From positions 124,001 through 188,000 of the forward strand of contig JAEUNO010000015.1 of assembly GCA_016791045.1 (NCBI GenBank): DNA of 64,000 nt. The letters are read 5' to 3'. Under the pieces are notes generated by a model. It was not told where the DNA came from. It saw only the letters and a program-made list of their open reading frames with translations, and did not search any database. Every line of letters starts with the position of its first letter. The first letter of the stretch is position 1. The stretch is from Methyloversatilis sp. Lineage in GTDB: Bacteria; Pseudomonadota; Gammaproteobacteria; Burkholderiales; Rhodocyclaceae. Shown piece by piece: positions 60,971-64,000 of the stretch. Both the position numbers and the translations under genes were made by a program.

Positions 60971-62911
60971 TCAGCGCACGCTGCGCGTCACCTTGACGCC
61001 GGCGGGCGCACTGCGATGGAAGGTCACCGGTATCGCCGGCGCCTGCGGCACCGATTTGCGCAGGCTGCCGACCACATGCATTTCGCACTTCTTGCAGTCG
61101 AAGCGCAAGGTGAGCCGGTCGTTGCCATTCATCAGCGTCATCGGTTCCGCCTTCACCATGCCGCGCAGGTCGTAGTCCTTCAATTCCTTCGGACACAGGT
61201 TGTGGCTGTAGCGCAGGCAGTGCTTGGTGATCATCAGCGACACCTCGCCCGGCTCGTGATTGAGCTCGTAGGCGTCGGCGATCAGCTGCACGCCATGCCG
61301 GCGATAGAAGGTGCGCGCCTTCTCGTTGTACACGTTGGCGAGATAGCTCAGTTCGGTGTCGGTGAACGGCACCGGCGGTTCGACCGGCGCCAGCGGCTGC
61401 GGTCGTGCGTGCGCCTTCATGCGGGCCGCTTCCAGCTTTTCGCAGGCATCGCGGCGCAGGCCGTTCAGCACCGAAGCCGGCAGGAACCACGCCTGCTGCG
61501 TGTCCAGCGTCACCGTGCGCGCTTCGAACATCGTGTTGCCGAGCTTGGCGATGGCTTCGCGGATGCCGGCCAGCGCGCGTTCGGCGTCGCGCGCCGGCTG
61601 CCGTTCGAATGCGATGTCGGCACGCGCCGTACAGCCGTCCTCGTCGGTCAGCGTCAGCACAAAACCCTCCGGCGTATCGGCAAACCGCAGATCAACCGCA
61701 ACCCTTCGTTCGCCCGACTTCTTCTCCAGCGCGCGCTCGAACGCCTGATCCCGATTGCGGAACAGCGTCAGCCCCGGTTTCAGGTCATCCGGCATGACGT
61801 TGGGGAACAACTGCTTCCCGTGCACGGTATTGATGCGCAGGCCCTGCAGTTCGCGATGGCTGTCGAAATAGCTCAGACCGTCGCCGTTGTGGATGTCGAC
61901 CTGCGACTCGACTTCGATGTGATCGAGCGCAACCCGGGTCACGGTCGCGGCTTCCTCGCCGACGAAACCGGGCGCTTCGAACGCTTCGATGCCGTGCTGC
62001 CGGCCATTGACGAAGTAGTCGGTCGCGCCGCGGTTGAACGACTTTTCCGGCTGCGGCGTGAAGAAGAAGGTGCAGCGGCCGCTGGACGCACGCCGGTGCG
62101 CCGGCAGATCGTCGAGGATGTCGTCGAGCAGCGTACGGTAATGGGCGGTGATGTTCTTCACGTACGCCAGATCCTTCAGCCGCCCTTCGATCTTGAACGA
62201 GCTGATGCCGGCGTCGATCAGCGCGCGCAGGTTGGCGCTCTGATCATTGTCCTTCATCGACAGCAGGTGCTTGTCGTGCGCGACGACGGCACCGCTGGCA
62301 TCGGTCAGCGAGTAGGGCAGTCGGCAGGCCTGCGAACATTCGCCGCGGTTGGCGCTGCGCGCCGTGTGCGCATGGCTGATGAAGCACTGACCGCTGAACG
62401 CCACACACAGCGCGCCGTGCACGAAGAACTCAAGCGAACACGACGTGTTCGATGCGATGTCGCGGATCTGTTCCAGCGTCAGTTCGCGTGCCAGCACGAT
62501 CTGCGAAAAGCCGACGTCCTGCAGGAAGCGCGCCTTGGCCGCGTCCCGGATGTCGGTCTGCGTGCTGGCGTGCAGCTGGATCGGCGGCAGATCCATCTCC
62601 AGCAGGCCCATGTCCTGCACGATCAGCGCATCGACACCCGCGTCGTACAGCTGGTGAATGGTCTGCCGCGCCGGCTCCAGCTCATCGTCGCGCAGAATGG
62701 TGTTGAAGGCGACGAACACCTTCGCGTGGAAGCGGTGCGCGTGCGCGGCCAGGCGAGCGATGTCGGCCACTTCATTGTCGGCACCCTTGCGTGCGCCGAA
62801 CGACGGGCCGCCGATATACACCGCATCGGCGCCGTGGTTGATCGCCTCGATGCCGAAATCGGCATTTTTCGCGGGCGCGAGCAGTTCGAGGATGCGGCGG
62901 TGTGAGGTCAT
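60971..62911 (-). CDS. rlhA: U32-family RNA hydroxylation protein RlhA
   Basis: The 646-residue protein is a U32-peptidase-family member of the long type (E. coli RlhA is ~650 residues; TrhP is ~450). Motifs include AINHGADAVYIGG near residue 24, FVHGALCVAFSGQCFIS with paired cysteines, GECSQACRLPY, FKIEGRLKD, and the C-terminal cysteine set FDCKKCEMHVVG. RlhA-type proteins hydroxylate C2501 of 23S rRNA with prephenate as a co-substrate source. All iron-sulfur or metal-type cysteines appear intact. Confidence 0.88.
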   Translation of the reverse strand: MTSHRRILELLAPAKNADFGIEAINHGADAVYIGGPSFGARKGADNEVADIARLAAHAHRFHAKVFVAFNTILRDDELEPARQTIHQLYDAGVDALIVQDMGLLEMDLPPIQLHASTQTDIRDAAKARFLQDVGFSQIVLARELTLEQIRDIASNTSCSLEFFVHGALCVAFSGQCFISHAHTARSANRGECSQACRLPYSLTDASGAVVAHDKHLLSMKDNDQSANLRALIDAGISSFKIEGRLKDLAYVKNITAHYRTLLDDILDDLPAHRRASSGRCTFFFTPQPEKSFNRGATDYFVNGRQHGIEAFEAPGFVGEEAATVTRVALDHIEVESQVDIHNGDGLSYFDSHRELQGLRINTVHGKQLFPNVMPDDLKPGLTLFRNRDQAFERALEKKSGERRVAVDLRFADTPEGFVLTLTDEDGCTARADIAFERQPARDAERALAGIREAIAKLGNTMFEARTVTLDTQQAWFLPASVLNGLRRDACEKLEAARMKAHARPQPLAPVEPPVPFTDTELSYLANVYNEKARTFYRRHGVQLIADAYELNHEPGEVSLMITKHCLRYSHNLCPKELKDYDLRGMVKAEPMTLMNGNDRLTLRFDCKKCEMHVVGSLRKSVPQAPAIPVTFHRSAPAGVKVTRSVR

Positions 62912-62970
62912 CGGGAAGCGCGACAGGGCGTGAGCCGTAAAGGCGCGATTATCCGCGAGCGCGCCACAAA

Positions 62971-62993
62971 TGAAAAACCGGCCGAAGCCGGTT
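62971..62993 (-). terminator. Intrinsic terminator of the PEP-CTERM gene
   Basis: On the minus strand AACCGGC-ttcg-GCCGGTT runs into TTTCA. A 7-bp stem with a UUCG-type tetraloop and T-rich tail fits an intrinsic terminator, 21 bp behind the stop codon. Confidence 0.8.
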
Positions 62994-63013
62994 CGTGTCG
63001 CAGCGGAGCGGAA

Positions 63014-63955
63014 TCAGGCGCGGCGACGCGCCATCATGCCGATCAGCAATACGCCGCCGAGCATCATCGCCCAGGTGCGCGGCTCGGGTATCGGCGCCGG
63101 CACCGTGGCCTGCAGGCTGGCCACTTCCCAGCCGATGTCGTCCAGCGCCGCCCAGTCGAGGTCGGTCATGTAGCGCCGCTGGCCCGACGGAATGAAGGGC
63201 GAAAGCAGCGGCAGCTGCGGGCTGCCGTTGGCGACGCCGCGCAGGGTGGTCGCAAAGTGGGCCTCCGTGCCATCGGCCTGCAGCGCGACGGCGGCACCGC
63301 CATTCGTCGCCGTGGTGACGGCGCCGGTGAAGGTATTGCCGACCACTGCATCGAACCAGCTGTCGGCCGTACCGAAGCCGAACACATGCGCGGTTTCGTG
63401 CATCGCCACGGTGTAGAAATCAAAGCCGGAAAAGCCTTCGGCCGTCGACACGTCGCTGTCGAAGTACCAGTTGATGTTGGCACCGAAGCTGATCGACCCG
63501 CCCCACGGCCCGAAATCGGTTTCGACCGGGGTCAGCGCACCCGGCTCGCCGCGCGACAGCGCGTTGTTGATGAAAGCCGTGCTGCCACTGACGGCCTGGA
63601 AGCCCGGGCCGCCGACGCCCAGCGTCTGGCCGCTGAAAGCGTGTGAGCCGACGAAAATGCGGATCTCGTTTTCGGGGATGCTGAAGTTGTTGATCTGGAG
63701 CGGCGTGCCGAACGGATCCTGCGGATTGTAGAGGCGCGCCGTGAAGGTATTGCCGCCTGAGGGCGTGATCGCGGTCAGCGTGTCGAGCAGGTTCAGGCTG
63801 AACACCTGCGCCACCTGATCGAGCACCACCCGCTTGTCGCTGGTGAAGAAACCGGCGCTGTCGTAGGTGTAATCGAACACCACATCGATGGCCTGGGCAG
63901 GCACGGACAGCGTGGCAATCAGCACGGCACTCGCTGCAATCAGGGGCTTTTTCAA
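63014..63955 (-). CDS. PEP-CTERM-anchored metalloprotease-like protein
   Basis: The 313-residue protein has a signal peptide (cleavage near PAQA, residue 22), a Gly/Ser/Thr-rich body, and a C-terminal PEP-CTERM sorting signal (PEPRTWAMMLGGVLLIG followed by RRRA) for exosortase/EpsH processing. A zinc-protease motif HETAHVFGFG lies at residues 186-195 (His186, Glu187, His190), but the third histidine of the HExxHxxGxxH metzincin motif is replaced by Thr196. It starts at a TTG (63955) with a strong AGGAG site. No exosortase gene is in the window. Activity is uncertain. Confidence 0.82.
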   Translation of the reverse strand: MKKPLIAASAVLIATLSVPAQAIDVVFDYTYDSAGFFTSDKRVVLDQVAQVFSLNLLDTLTAITPSGGNTFTARLYNPQDPFGTPLQINNFSIPENEIRIFVGSHAFSGQTLGVGGPGFQAVSGSTAFINNALSRGEPGALTPVETDFGPWGGSISFGANINWYFDSDVSTAEGFSGFDFYTVAMHETAHVFGFGTADSWFDAVVGNTFTGAVTTATNGGAAVALQADGTEAHFATTLRGVANGSPQLPLLSPFIPSGQRRYMTDLDWAALDDIGWEVASLQATVPAPIPEPRTWAMMLGGVLLIGMMARRRA

Positions 63956-64000
63956 CGCAATCTCCTCAAGGTTGCCGCAGGGTATCGCAGACTCCGTGCA
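63956..64000. other. Right end of window
   Basis: The last 45 bases hold the leader of the PEP-CTERM gene (including its ribosome site TTGAGGAGATTGCG read on the minus strand) and no other feature I can support. Confidence 0.6.

Overview
The window is a GC-rich chromosomal segment of a Gram-negative bacterium, most likely a betaproteobacterium (Rhodocyclales/Burkholderiales type). Pointers are the birA-coaX-SPOR-coaE-zapD-yacG block, the ntrC-ntrB-glnA arrangement, Lpt/Kds lipopolysaccharide genes, a PEP-CTERM surface protein, a cytochrome P460-like lipoprotein, a PqqA peptide gene and a bchE-bchJ pair. Together these suggest an aquatic or environmental organism with possible PQQ-dependent oxidation and possible anoxygenic phototrophy. 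The exact genus cannot be fixed from the sequence alone.

Left part (1-7721): the start of an hrpA helicase gene, crcB, two ECF sigma/anti-sigma pairs on either side of a periplasmic SrpA-like catalase, and a large SWIM-SNF2 helicase.

Accessory island (about 7.8-17.5 kb): a RelE/HigB-like toxin-antitoxin pair, a RelA/SpoT-domain fragment that stops exactly at the antitoxin stop codon, a three-gene leftward operon (300 aa unknown, 568 aa nuclease-like, 1570 aa PD-(D/E)xK nuclease plus P-loop NTPase) that looks like an anti-phage system, a phd antitoxin followed by a truncated PIN toxin, and a brnT-brnA pair with a clear promoter/operator. The operon is visibly less GC-rich than its surroundings. 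This is the best candidate for an undescribed system.

17.8-25.7 kb: a small membrane protein; bchE and bchJ behind two tandem TGT-N12-ACA (CrtJ/PpsR-like) sites; a DsrE-like periplasmic protein; an in-frame peroxiredoxin-DUF1499 fusion; an array of seven ~108-bp repeats; a membrane sensor kinase divergent from a pseudopilin gene across a region with two perfect palindromes.

25.8-37 kb: Kef-type antiporter; kdsD-kdsC-lptC-lptA (no lptB); a CWC-domain gene with matB; a solitary pqqA with its own terminator; a metallo-beta-lactamase-fold hydrolase coupled to a SulP transporter; ankyrin and TonB-like proteins; a duplicated 155-bp repeat.

37.4-48 kb: the birA-to-yacG operon; ntrBC; a DUF4124 protein; glnA with a sigma-54 promoter and two NtrC sites at E. 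coli-like positions; rhodanese and nadA.

48-64 kb: an endonuclease/phosphatase-clsB pair, a two-component system flanked by two PepSY proteins, a CoA-acylating aldehyde dehydrogenase, several small periplasmic proteins, a MarR regulator with a consensus promoter leading an EamA exporter operon, DUF4126 and DUF3149 membrane proteins, a glutathione transferase, a zinc-ribbon protein, an RlhA-type U32 protein and a PEP-CTERM metalloprotease-like protein.
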